Positions 1 to 6,769 of a stretch of DNA of 10,000 nucleotides are shown here, in pieces. Every line of letters begins with the position of its first letter. Positions within the stretch are counted from its first letter, which is position 1. The stretch is taken from contig BLFN01000844.1 of NCBI GenBank assembly GCA_014634225.1, forward strand, positions 60,581 through 70,580, given 5' to 3'. The notes under the pieces were generated by a model. The model had not been told where the DNA came from. It saw nothing but the letters and a program-made list of their open reading frames with translations, and did no database searches. This DNA comes from Acropora yongei (lineage: Eukaryota > Cnidaria > Anthozoa > Scleractinia > Acroporidae). A program made the translations under genes and the position numbers.

Positions 1-168
1 TAGAGGCAAAAGAATTGGGGCACAAGTATATCTTTGGGGAAGACACACGTCTATGGTAGATGGCTGGGGTCTTTTTCTCCCACACTTTTTCTCCAACATC
101 CTACCCCTTGAATGTGTTAATGTCATTATGAAGGTCACTTTGGGTCATAATATCATTTGAATTCACAG

Positions 169-349
169 GTTGTGAAGGACCTAAATTCCGTCGGTTCAAA
201 GATAACTTTGAAAGACTTGAAAACATACAACGCCAGCGAGAGTGACGCAATTGTAGCTGACATGCCTGGGGTGACAGGTTACAAAATTTGTACTGTTCCA
301 CCCCCTGCTGGGGGTGTTACACTGATTAATATTTTAAACATCCTCAAAG
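169..349 (+). CDS. GGT exon A: end of large-subunit core (VVKDLNS ... LINILNILKG)
   Basis: The acceptor is ATTCACAG at 161-168 and reading starts in phase 0. It encodes VVKDLNSVGSKITLKDLKTY, then a stretch ending VPPPAGGVTLINILNILK. This corresponds to the large-subunit region between IVKDIQ and LILNILKG in vertebrate GGT. A potential N-glycosylation sequon (NAS) lies at about 229-237. The donor GTGATT begins at 350, and the exon ends after one base of a Gly codon. The donor is immediately followed by an ATT microsatellite. Confidence 0.9.
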
Positions 350-352
350 GTG

Positions 353-400
<48 letters not shown>

Positions 401-3400
401 ATTTGATGTTTGTGATAAATGTTGCATTTGAATTTGTTGTTTGTTTAAGAGCGGAAATTCAAATAACTATTATTTTAAATGTTAAAAATTATGTACGGCT
501 GAATTGAATGTCAAATCTCAGTTCAGACTCGATATCAAGTAACTAGTTCACCCGACTACTGAACAAGAAGAAAAAAGGAACCTAGGATAGAGATTTTACA
601 TGTTGACTTTAGTTTACAAATTGAGCTACTTTGTAAACCGATCGGAAAACTGAACACTAAAATTACGTGTGATCCCATTCACTCATTTCCCGCGTTAAGC
701 ACAATTGGAATTCATTTCCTTTGAGCTCTGCGGATTGGTTCAATTACTTATCTGTGTTTTTTTTTTTTATTGGCTAAAGAGATTACATGAGGTTGGCATT
801 TGAATTGGATTGCAAAAGCGCAAAAAGCAATAAGAACAAGCTAGCCCTGTTTTCAAAGCAAATTAAGAATTAACGATTATAGTTAATTCAGCGAGGATAG
901 CATGTTGCCTAGGATAGCTCTCGTCGGCTGGTCACGTGTATATGATTCAGAGTGAGCTGTAGTTAGCTGTGAGTCGACTAAGTAGAATAGAATAATCAGC
1001 TACCAATAAGTCTTTTTGCCCTCCAACAGGATTCAAATTCGGACCTGATGATATGAAAAAGCGACCATTATTGACGTATCATCGTATGATTGAAGCATTC
1101 AACTTTGCGGCAGCAAAAGTGACATTTCTCACGGATCCAGGATTCGATAGTACAGTGAACGAGGTAAGAAATTCAAACTACAGTTTCACTATCCTTTTCA
1201 GGGGAGAGGGCAATATTTCGTCCTCTAACAGATGGGCAAAATCTCGTACATTCAAACTGTGGACGGAACAACCCCCAGGATCTGGAAAATGCTTCAAATG
1301 GTTCAAAAATGGCAAGAAATGATTTAACTTTCAGCCAATATTTCAACTTTGTGCTCTAACATCGTTTTTTCACTCAGCATGTGACGGGCAATAATTTTAA
1401 TAATAATAATTTAATATTTATATTGCTTAAAATACATGTAATATATGATCAAATGGCAGCTCTATGAGAATAAATTTGCATGAAAATAAAGGATTCCCAG
1501 AGAATAAATTTGGTTCACCAATATCGCCATTTCTTTGCTTGATCCAAGAAACGTAGTACGCGCCGTCGCATACGGAGTATAAACCACAGATTTCCTTTCA
1601 AATAACCCCTTTTACAAATGTAAAGGAATCTACACAATGTTTCAAAACGTGAAGTTCAGAATTTTTGCTGCTGTGGTCACTGCTTCTGAACTGGGGAAAG
1701 CGACACCTACAATTTCACCACATTTTAACGCTTGTAACTGACTCTCGACGCGCTGCTGCATAAGGGAAAGCGCTCTGCATGTCAATTAAGTTATGATTTT
1801 TTTCTCTAAAGCATAGGAGTCCTGATATTATTTAAAATAATCGAAAGGTAGCTAACTTTAGGCACGGGGTTGACGGTCCTGTGCCTTACATTAAAGGACT
1901 TTAGTTCCGCAAGCTTGAACACAGCGGTCTTTAGGTCACACGAAAACACTGTACGCTTTGACTTGCACTCATCGGTTTTGTTAATTCAACTTAGGTAGTA
2001 AAGCAAATGATTAGTCCCAAGGAGGGAGAAAACATACGCATGCTCATAGACGATAAAACTCACCCATATGATTATTATGGTCCGGTCAACTACCACATTG
2101 ACGTCACAGAGGGCACTACTCACTTATCAATATTGGACAAAGATGGAAATGCCGTCTCCTTGACAACATCTATCAACAAATAGTGAGTATTTCGTCCTTG
2201 TAGTAATACAAAATTCAACTCTTACCTTTCAAGTCGAGTAGAGAGATAGCAATTGTACACTTAAAGAAATTGATCCTGGTCAATGAACCGGGCTATTGGA
2301 AGCACTTTGAGAGGAGAATAAGAGGAGAATGAGAGGTGTGACACCAGAAAAAGAAAGAAGGGCTTGGATTCAGGATTCCACTTTCGAGGATTCCGAAATA
2401 CAGAAGTGATCTGATACCAGATTTTAACGTCATTATAAGGCTGAAATCAGGATTTCATTGCTAGTTCTAGATCTCTTATTGCCTGTTAGAGGAGGGGTAT
2501 AAGTACCTAGCGTTCTGGTATAAGTAAGGCGAGGGTCAAAATCTCTGAATGCATTGTCAAGCTACAACACTCTGCCAGCACTCTGAGAGGTAAACCAGGC
2601 ACCAGTTCCTATTTTTTGGTCTTTATACGCACTTGAGTGTTCTTGAGCTTCAGTTCTTCTCATGTGAATGATGGGCAATGAGAGAAATTCATCAACCTCG
2701 ATATGGCAGGTCTTAAATCCGTTCATCAAGTGCGCGTGCGTGGTGTCCGTAGCAATGCATCCAAAGCACATGCGTGTGTGTACCATGTGGCTTCAGTAGC
2801 TGGGTTTCACTTGTGAAGCAAGCATAAGTGCAAATGTCAATACACGAGCGCAGAAATCTATTCTTACTGGCGTCTTTGCTCTGCTAAATTCACTTCAAAA
2901 TTGACGAAAGCACTGCTGCTCTTCAAATTGTCTGAAACTACTTCTCTTTTAGTTTTGGATCCAAGATGCGCAGCACTAAACTTGGAGTGATCTACAACGA
3001 TCAGATGTGGGATGCTGTGAATCTGTGGGTCAATGAATTTAATTTGAAGGCTGATACCATGAGGCCTCGTAAAAGACCGATGTCTCTTGCATCACCGTCC
3101 ATCGTCTTGGATGAAGATGGAAATGTTAGAATGGTGATTGGTGCGGCAGGGGGCAAATATATAGCAACGGCTTTGGCACAGGTGAGTTCTACGTCCATGA
3201 GGTCAAATCTGGGCCGTTTTAATTTTAAATCTTTCAGTCGCCGAAAAATTTTTCTTCTGACGTATTCGCGCGAGCGCTAATTTTTGGCAATCCCAATATT
3301 GATGTGTAGATTTTCGCAATCGCCGAAGTAAGAGTCACATATGTCCAAAAAACGGTTTACTTAATGTGAAACTGTCACATTCCTTTTCGTAACACACTAA

Positions 3401-4242
3401 AAGTACAAACAGTGCATTTTGGAACGGCTGCGGACAAAACCTGGCTCGAGCACAGGCTATTGACAGCCCCTCGTTTTGTTTAGTTTTGCAGGTCTCGCTT
3501 TGGCCAGTACTGACGCTCTTTAACAGTTCCTTTTTTTTAATTCTCTTAGTTTTGAAATTCGAAATGCAACAAGTACCGCTTCGTTTTGCTGTAAGCTGAA
3601 AGCATTCCTCTCATCTTAAATATTCATTAAAATATACATATATTTGTTTTTTTTTCTTTCTCTCAGTTTTTATCCTAATTATGATCAGTATGACTATCTA
3701 ATTTGTTTTAAGATTTACAGTAGCTCTGCCATTTTTCCCTTATGAAATCATGATTTTTTTCTAATTATTTATCTGAGGGAGCCCATTCCCTATAAGCCCG
3801 CTAGCTTCTTTTGGGCTTCCTCGCCATGAGAGTTTGAATAGTAAGATTCTGTTCTTTTCCTTTTGTTCTTTTTCTTGTACTTCTTATGGCAAATAAATAA
3901 ACTGAACTGAACTGAACTTTTTCCTTAACTTAATTCTGTTTGTTAATCTAGCAATGTCATTTACGGCACAGGTTTTGATGAACTATTACTGGTTCGGTGA
4001 CAACCTCAAGGATGCTGTGTCCAAACCACGCCTTCACAGTCAGCTATTTCCAAATCTGATTTTAGTAGAGTCAACATTTCCAAAGAAATATATCAAAGGT
4101 CTCAGGAAATACGGACACAAGTATTTCACCAATGACTCTACTTTAATCACTGGTTAGTAACAACACTCATTTTACGACGTGGACGACAGCGAGCGCGTAA
4201 TCTGGAAATGTAAATTCGCGTTTCAGCAACAATTTCGTGATT

Positions 4243-4273
<31 letters not shown>

Positions 4274-5414
4274 TTACTTATTCTGAAATTGAAATGGTAT
4301 CAGCGATTTGTAGAAAACGTTAAAAATTTGTGGTCTGGAGCTCACGTAGTCTGCACAAATACAAAACAAGTCATTTCATGTCGTAGATTGGACGAAACAG
4401 GTGCGAAATATACATAAAATAATGCAAATTCGTGACATTCTTGTCACCATCGTGGTTTTTGAGTCACAGACGGAAACCAAAAGGGAACATTTCGCACCAC
4501 CTATAGGGGGACCGAGCTCTCTCAGTCTCTGCGCCCAAACTTTGGAACAATCTGCCTGTTAATATTAGAACTAGGAGCGTCTTACTCTCTTTTAATAGCA
4601 TTTTCATATTGATTGGAATCTAAGGCCATGATAGATTTATTTCATGTTTCTGTAAACGCATTGAGGCAATGCATAATGCGTTCTAAAAACTGTAATTATT
4701 TGTTGTTATGCCAGGACAGTGGTCTCTCTCAGACTTTCAAAGTAATTTTTTCTACTAGTGAAAATAGACTTAACAATTTTAATGTAGCAGTGTAAAGACA
4801 AGTTAAATAGAAAAACAGCTCACTTCTGATTGCCGCCCGTAGCTCAAAAACGTTGCATGCTTAAGGTCCCTAAATTAAAGTCACGGACGGCAACCAAAAG
4901 TGATCGCATGATTTATCCCTTAAACATCTTTTGATGATATTGCGTTTGCACTGCAAGGTGTCTTTGCAAGTTTGAGCACGTGACTTTCTTTTCAGGGCCC
5001 GGTTGTTCGAAAGCCGATTAACACTAACCCCAGATTAAAAGTTAACCAAGGAGTTTATTTCTTTACTCCAAGGTGTTGTTCAGCGCTGATATTCAGCAAA
5101 ACTTTAGATAAAGAGAAGTCAATTTTGAAAAACAAAAATAAGCAAAAGAAACTTTTGACGAAAAGTTGAAAATATGAAAGAAAAGTTTACGCTAATCCTG
5201 GATTAAGTTAATCGGCTTTTGAACAACCGGACCCAGGTGTATTTTTAAAACAGTGCAAAAGATTTTCGTTACACGCTGTTTCCCTCTTGTTTTCCATCTA
5301 GGAACACCGCAGCAAATAATGGGTGTGGTTCAGCTTGTTGTACGAGAAGACAATGGAAAGCTACTTGCACTGGCAGACTATCGCAAAGGAGGAGTTGCGG
5401 CAGGATACCGCTGA
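169..5414 (+). CDS. GGT1: Gamma-glutamyltransferase (glutathione hydrolase), 5'-partial, six exons
   Basis: Joined exons: 169-349, 1030-1163, 1995-2182, 2953-3181, 3972-4152, 5302-5414 (TGA 5412-5414). All junctions are GT-AG and the phases agree, giving about 341 residues of a family usually near 570. Family role (known): a membrane-anchored ectoenzyme that cleaves the gamma-glutamyl bond of glutathione, hydrolysing it or passing the glutamyl group to an acceptor; the proenzyme cuts itself before a Thr that becomes the nucleophile. Seen here: ITLKDL and NILKG of the large subunit, LTYHRMIEAFNFA, the nucleophile segment GTTHLS (Thr codon 2115-2117), TSINKYFGSKMRS, DEDGNVRMVIGAAGG, YWFGDNLKDAVSKPRLHSQL, and RKGGVAAGY at the C-terminus. 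These match the family in order and spacing. Compared with human GGT1, the expected E420 is Q and S452 is L, so activity or specificity may differ. The N-terminal anchor and earlier exons are upstream of the window. The GGT1 symbol marks the closest family name only; orthology is not shown. Confidence 0.93.
353..397 (+). repeat. (ATT)15 microsatellite touching a splice donor
   Basis: Fifteen uninterrupted ATT units. The first unit starts three bases after the exon A boundary, so the donor reads GTG followed by the array. Uninterrupted triplet tracts of this length are usually length-polymorphic. Confidence 0.97.
612..638. repeat. Short perfect inverted repeat (9-bp arms, 9-nt loop)
   Basis: GTTTACAAA (612-620) and TTTGTAAAC (630-638) are exact reverse complements around a 9-nt loop. 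It sits within an intron, and no function is evident. Confidence 0.6.
1030..1163 (+). CDS. GGT exon B (GFKFGPDDMKKR ... LTDPGF)
   Basis: The acceptor CTCCAACAG ends at 1029. The first two bases complete the Gly codon split from the previous exon. It encodes the LTYHRMIEAFNFAAAKVTFL segment, which matches the GGT large-subunit helix LTYHRIVEAFRFAYAK, followed by TDPGFDSTVNE. The donor GTAAGA starts at 1164 and the exon ends in phase 0. Confidence 0.93.
1164..1994 (+). other. GGT intron B-C
   Basis: An 831-nt phase 0 intron running from GTAAGA to TTAG at 1991-1994. It is AT-rich, with a short AATAAT tract near 1397-1410. A possible RNA hairpin lies at 1861-1885 (GGCACGGGG pairing with TCCTGTGCC through two G-U pairs). 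No coding homology is recognised. Confidence 0.75.
1995..2182 (+). CDS. GGT exon C: autoprocessing site and nucleophile Thr
   Basis: Reads from VVKQMISPKEGENIRM to LTTSINK in phase 0 and ends two bases into a Tyr codon; the donor GTGAGT starts at 2183. It contains EGTTHLSILDKDGNAVS, which aligns with GGTAHLSVV of human GGT1. The first Thr of GTT (2115-2117) is therefore the expected nucleophile and first residue of the small subunit (human T381). The position of human T399 reads Ser (TTSIN) and N401 is kept. The upstream DDKTHPYDYY segment matches DDTTHPISYY of the family. Confidence 0.94.
2183..2952 (+). other. GGT intron C-D
   Basis: A 770-nt phase 2 intron running from GTGAGT to CTCTTTTAG. 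It includes a purine-rich imperfect tandem stretch at about 2308-2336 (AGGAGAATAAG / AGGAGAATGAG). An open minus-strand frame of 74 codons at 2562-2786 has no recognised homology. No gene is called. Confidence 0.75.
2953..3181 (+). CDS. GGT exon D: small-subunit glutamate-binding pocket (GAAGG)
   Basis: The first base completes the Tyr codon (NKYFGSKMRS) and the exon ends in phase 0 at CAG before GTGAGT. It encodes GVIYNDQMWDAV, RPMSLASPSIVLDEDG and MVIGAAGGKYIATALAQ. By alignment without gaps between landmarks, human D423, S451, G473 and G474 are present. The E420 position is Gln, and the second Ser of the normally near-invariant SS pair (S452) is Leu. The DEDGNVRMV stretch matches the GQDGQVRMV strand of human GGT1. 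Confidence 0.94.
3182..3971 (+). other. GGT intron D-E, carrying a LINE 3' tail
   Basis: A 790-nt phase 0 intron. The first part (3182-3530) has nothing recognisable. The second part is T-rich and ends in a probable retrotransposon 3' terminus (3778-3917). The acceptor used, judged by protein alignment, is GGCACAG at 3965-3971. A second AG with a better pyrimidine tract lies 20 nt upstream at 3950-3951. Confidence 0.75.
3778..3917 (+). mobile_element. Probable LINE 3' end with stem-loop and (ACTGA)n tail
   Basis: The block has a short stem-loop, AAGCCC (3794-3799) pairing with GGGCTT (3813-3818), then pyrimidine-rich sequence. It ends in AAATAAATAA followed by three ACTGA units plus AC (3901-3917). 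A conserved hairpin followed by a short tandem repeat after an A-rich AATAAA-like stretch is how many CR1/L2-type non-LTR elements terminate. The 5' limit is not visible and may lie further left in the T-rich sequence from about 3530. Assignment is by pattern only. Confidence 0.55.
3972..4152 (+). CDS. GGT exon E (VLMNYYWFGDNLKDAV ... TLIT)
   Basis: Encodes YYWFGDNLKDAVSKPRLHSQ, matching [20 protein letters not shown] of human GGT1, then LFPNLILVESTFPKKY and GLRKYGHKYFTNDSTLIT. The start at 3972 is chosen because the distance from GAAGG to YWFG then equals that in human GGT1. The upstream AG at 3951 would shift the frame. It ends one base into a Gly codon before the donor GTTAGT at 4153. Confidence 0.93.
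4355..4460. repeat. Dispersed repeat, copy 1
   Basis: Two blocks match a sequence in the receptor gene intron: 4355-4376 against 7576-7597 (20 of 22 bases) and 4423-4445 against 7700-7722 (20 of 23). They are in the same order and orientation. The spacing between blocks is shorter here by about 57 nt, so this copy has an internal deletion relative to the other. The left end may extend to about 4170, where ACGACGTGGACGACA is loosely inverted relative to the right end. The family is not identified. Confidence 0.6.
4462..4483 (+). repeat. 22-nt direct repeat, left copy
   Basis: AGTCACAGACGGAAACCAAA plus AG at 4462-4483 matches 4879-4900 at 20 of 22 positions. The pair brackets the LINE remnant and could be its target-site duplication, or two copies of an older repeat. 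Confidence 0.6.
4484..4623 (+). pseudogene. LINE (CR1/L2-like) ORF2 C-terminal remnant
   Basis: In the frame containing 4531-4533, the sequence reads GDRALSVSAPKLWNNL followed by PVNIRTRSVLLSFNS, and stops at TAA 4621-4623. The pattern GDRAFSxxAPxLWNxLPxxIR ... FK is the familiar tail of reverse transcriptase ORFs of CR1/L2-type non-LTR retrotransposons in animal genomes. An apparent frameshift sits just before GDR (the Thr-Tyr codons are one frame off, and a TAG is in frame at 4504-4506). No RT catalytic domain is present, so it is a 5'-truncated, dead fragment on the sense strand of the host gene. Confidence 0.72.
4879..4900 (+). repeat. 22-nt direct repeat, right copy
   Basis: Partner of the copy at 4462-4483, differing at two positions (A to G, A to C). 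It follows sequence with no remaining coding similarity. Confidence 0.6.
4996..5233. mobile_element. MITE-like element with 28-bp terminal inverted repeats
   Basis: The left arm 4995-5022 (GGGCCCGGTTGTTCGAAAGC continuing to 5022) and the reverse complement of the right arm 5207-5234 (GGGTCCGGTTGTTCAAAAGC...) agree at 26 of 28 positions. Weaker inverted similarity continues about 15 nt inward. The internal sequence is A-rich and non-coding. If the element is taken as 4996-5233 it is flanked by CAG (4993-4995 and 5234-5236), a possible 3-bp target duplication that is too short to be certain. The size, the arms and the lack of an ORF indicate a non-autonomous DNA transposon; I do not assign a superfamily. 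Confidence 0.85.
5302..5414 (+). CDS. GGT terminal exon (TPQQIMGVVQLVVR ... RKGGVAAGYR stop)
   Basis: The acceptor TTTCCATCTAG ends at 5301, and two bases complete the split Gly codon. It encodes TPQQIMGVVQLVVREDNGKL and then LADYRKGGVAAGYR. This is the family's C-terminus (human SDSRKGGEPAGY) with a single extra Arg before TGA at 5412-5414. The end of the gene is therefore natural, not truncated. Confidence 0.94.
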
Positions 5415-5693
5415 CCTGTTAGCAATGCACTGCATCATGGCTTATGATTCGGCGCGCTTAAACAAAAGTAGTCCCTATTATAACTTGCCCGCACACATTT
5501 TTACCTGGCTCAGCGGTATTAGATTCATGTTATAATTAGAAACTATGTGTCTCGACCATGTAATTTTTCAGCAATCTCCCTGAACTGGTGAGAAACATAT
5601 CAACAGGAAAGAAAACGCGGAAAATAATGCTTTTGTTCTTTTTTAAGAATGGAAGCTTGGCTAGTACTTTGTTTTTTTCTGATTCATTCTCTG

Positions 5694-5699
5694 AATAAA
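5694..5699 (+). promoter_or_regulatory. Candidate polyadenylation signal for GGT
   Basis: AATAAA lies 280 nt after the stop codon. A GT/T-rich stretch follows at about 5720-5752 (TTCTTCATATTGGGTGATGT), as expected downstream of a cleavage site. It is the first exact AATAAA after the stop that I found. Confidence 0.55.
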
Positions 5700-6401
5700 A
5701 ACTATTTTTAATGAATGATCGTGGCTTCTTCATATTGGGTGATGTTGGACAGGTACGAGCATACGCGTGCATTGATAAAATCTAGTGCTCCATAACCGAA
5801 AATTCCAACTTGATTACTTTAGGAGCGTACCCAGCTCAGCGGTTGGCTTGTGCACGGGCCTACAGAACTCAAGATCCCAGCGCGACATGGTTTAGATGAT
5901 GCAGCGCTAGTAGGCGTCATAGTTTTAAATTCCTAGTAGCTGTTACTAAATAACGTAGATACCCACATTTGAGCCTCGACAAACCAAGATCCTACAGGAA
6001 GCGCGATCTTTGGAAGAAAAATATGCCGCCCCTCTAGCTTTGACCTGAAGCTGAAAGTAAACAAAGAAAGACTGGTTTTATATTTCCCAGGTAGTTGTAT
6101 ATAAGTTTGTATTTTAAAATATGAATATTTCATGTGGATAATAGTTGAATAATTTACATATTTTGCTGCAAGTCCATTTTTACGGCCTGTACTACGGATT
6201 CACGCGATGCCTACTGTCCCGGAAAGTAACTCAGCTTTGCGAAAATGCTCAACGGTTTAAATGGAAATCTTTTTACACAGGAGAAAACAATGCTATACGC
6301 AAAAGGACACATTTCCGCTTCTTTTAGTGAAAATTCCTTGCAAGGATATTCACAGGCTCCATGCTGAGAAATACTGTGCGGTAATAGATTGGATAACACT
6401 T

Positions 6402-6433
6402 AGCATCTGTCAAAACTAAGCATCTGTCAAAAC
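6402..6433. repeat. 17-nt period tandem duplication
   Basis: AGCATCTGTCAAAAC occurs exactly at 6402-6416 and 6419-6433, separated by two bases. It looks like a simple local duplication. Confidence 0.85.
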
Positions 6434-6642
6434 GCTGGCCAGTAATATAAGTTTGGTAACTACTGCGATTTCAGACAAACTGTAGAGATCTGCACAAAGG
6501 CAAAAAGAATTCAAAAACAGACTTCTCAAGAGTATTTCATCATTTATTAATTATTTTAATACTTAATGCTTTTGCGGTCTTTTGTTTTTCATCAGTTAAA
6601 TTTCAACTACGTTATCTGTCCTTGATTACGAACGCGGTTTAA

Positions 6643-6667
6643 CGTTTCTAACTCGTGTTCCGCTCAG
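6643..6667 (+). promoter_or_regulatory. Possible 3' splice acceptor just before the receptor start codon
   Basis: A branch-point-like TTTCTAAC (6645-6652) is followed by a pyrimidine-leaning stretch and GCTCAG ending at 6667, five bases before ATG 6672. This suggests a non-coding first exon joined here by cis-splicing, or less likely a spliced leader. There is no transcript evidence. Confidence 0.4.
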
Positions 6668-6671
6668 GAAA

Positions 6672-6769
6672 ATGAGACTGCCAGCAGGAAGGTTCGTTTC
6701 TCAAGCTCTGATTTTGGGGATATTTACAAATTTGGTGCTTTTATCGACGTCGAATGATGCAGTCGAAGG
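6672..6769 (+). CDS. Receptor exon 1: start codon and signal peptide
   Basis: ATG at 6672 has A at -3 and opens MRLPAGRFVSQALILGIFTN, then LVLLSTSNDAVE. A basic n-region precedes a hydrophobic core and small residues (STS), a typical secretion signal, as expected for a receptor whose N-terminus is extracellular. The donor GTAAGA starts at 6770 and the exon ends two bases into a Gly codon, matching the next exon. Confidence 0.82.

Larger units (their letters stand above)
350..1029 (+). other. GGT intron A-B
   Basis: A 680-nt phase 1 intron running from GTGATT to CTCCAACAG. Besides the ATT array it holds a perfect 9-bp inverted repeat at 612-638 and a poly-T run near 758-768. I see no additional exon or RNA gene in it. 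Confidence 0.8.
4153..5301 (+). other. GGT intron E-F, rich in mobile-element debris
   Basis: A 1149-nt phase 1 intron running from GTTAGT to TTTCCATCTAG. It contains a dispersed repeat related to one in the downstream receptor gene (about 4170-4460), a LINE ORF2 remnant between 22-nt direct repeats (4462-4900) and a MITE-like element (4996-5233), nearly end to end. No extra exon is seen. Confidence 0.8.
5415..6667. other. GGT 3' flank and intergenic region
   Basis: About 1.25 kb between the GGT stop and the receptor start codon. It holds the putative GGT 3' UTR and poly(A) signal, a 15-nt direct duplication (6402-6416 and 6419-6433) and AT-rich sequence near 6536-6570. I found no convincing gene, RNA or TATA box. 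A 5' untranslated exon of the receptor may lie here, because an acceptor-like site ends at 6667. Confidence 0.6.

Noticed and set aside
1164..1322. Continuation of the GGT exon B reading frame for about 50 codons
   Set aside because: GGT similarity stops exactly at the GTAAGA donor and resumes at 1995; the extension is intron read-through.
2562..2786. A 74-codon minus-strand open frame in the GGT intron C-D
   Set aside because: No family recognised, and it lies in an intron on the opposite strand. The length is unremarkable for chance.
5830..5882. A tRNA-like A-box motif (CAGCTCAGCGGTTGG) that might mark a tRNA-derived SINE
   Set aside because: The first base of the A-box differs, no good B-box follows at the right distance (ACTCAAGATCC is poor), and no cloverleaf can be drawn.
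5536..6399. Several 60-80 codon open frames in the intergenic region on both strands
   Set aside because: AT-rich low-complexity translations with no motif, and no splice partners that make a recognisable protein.
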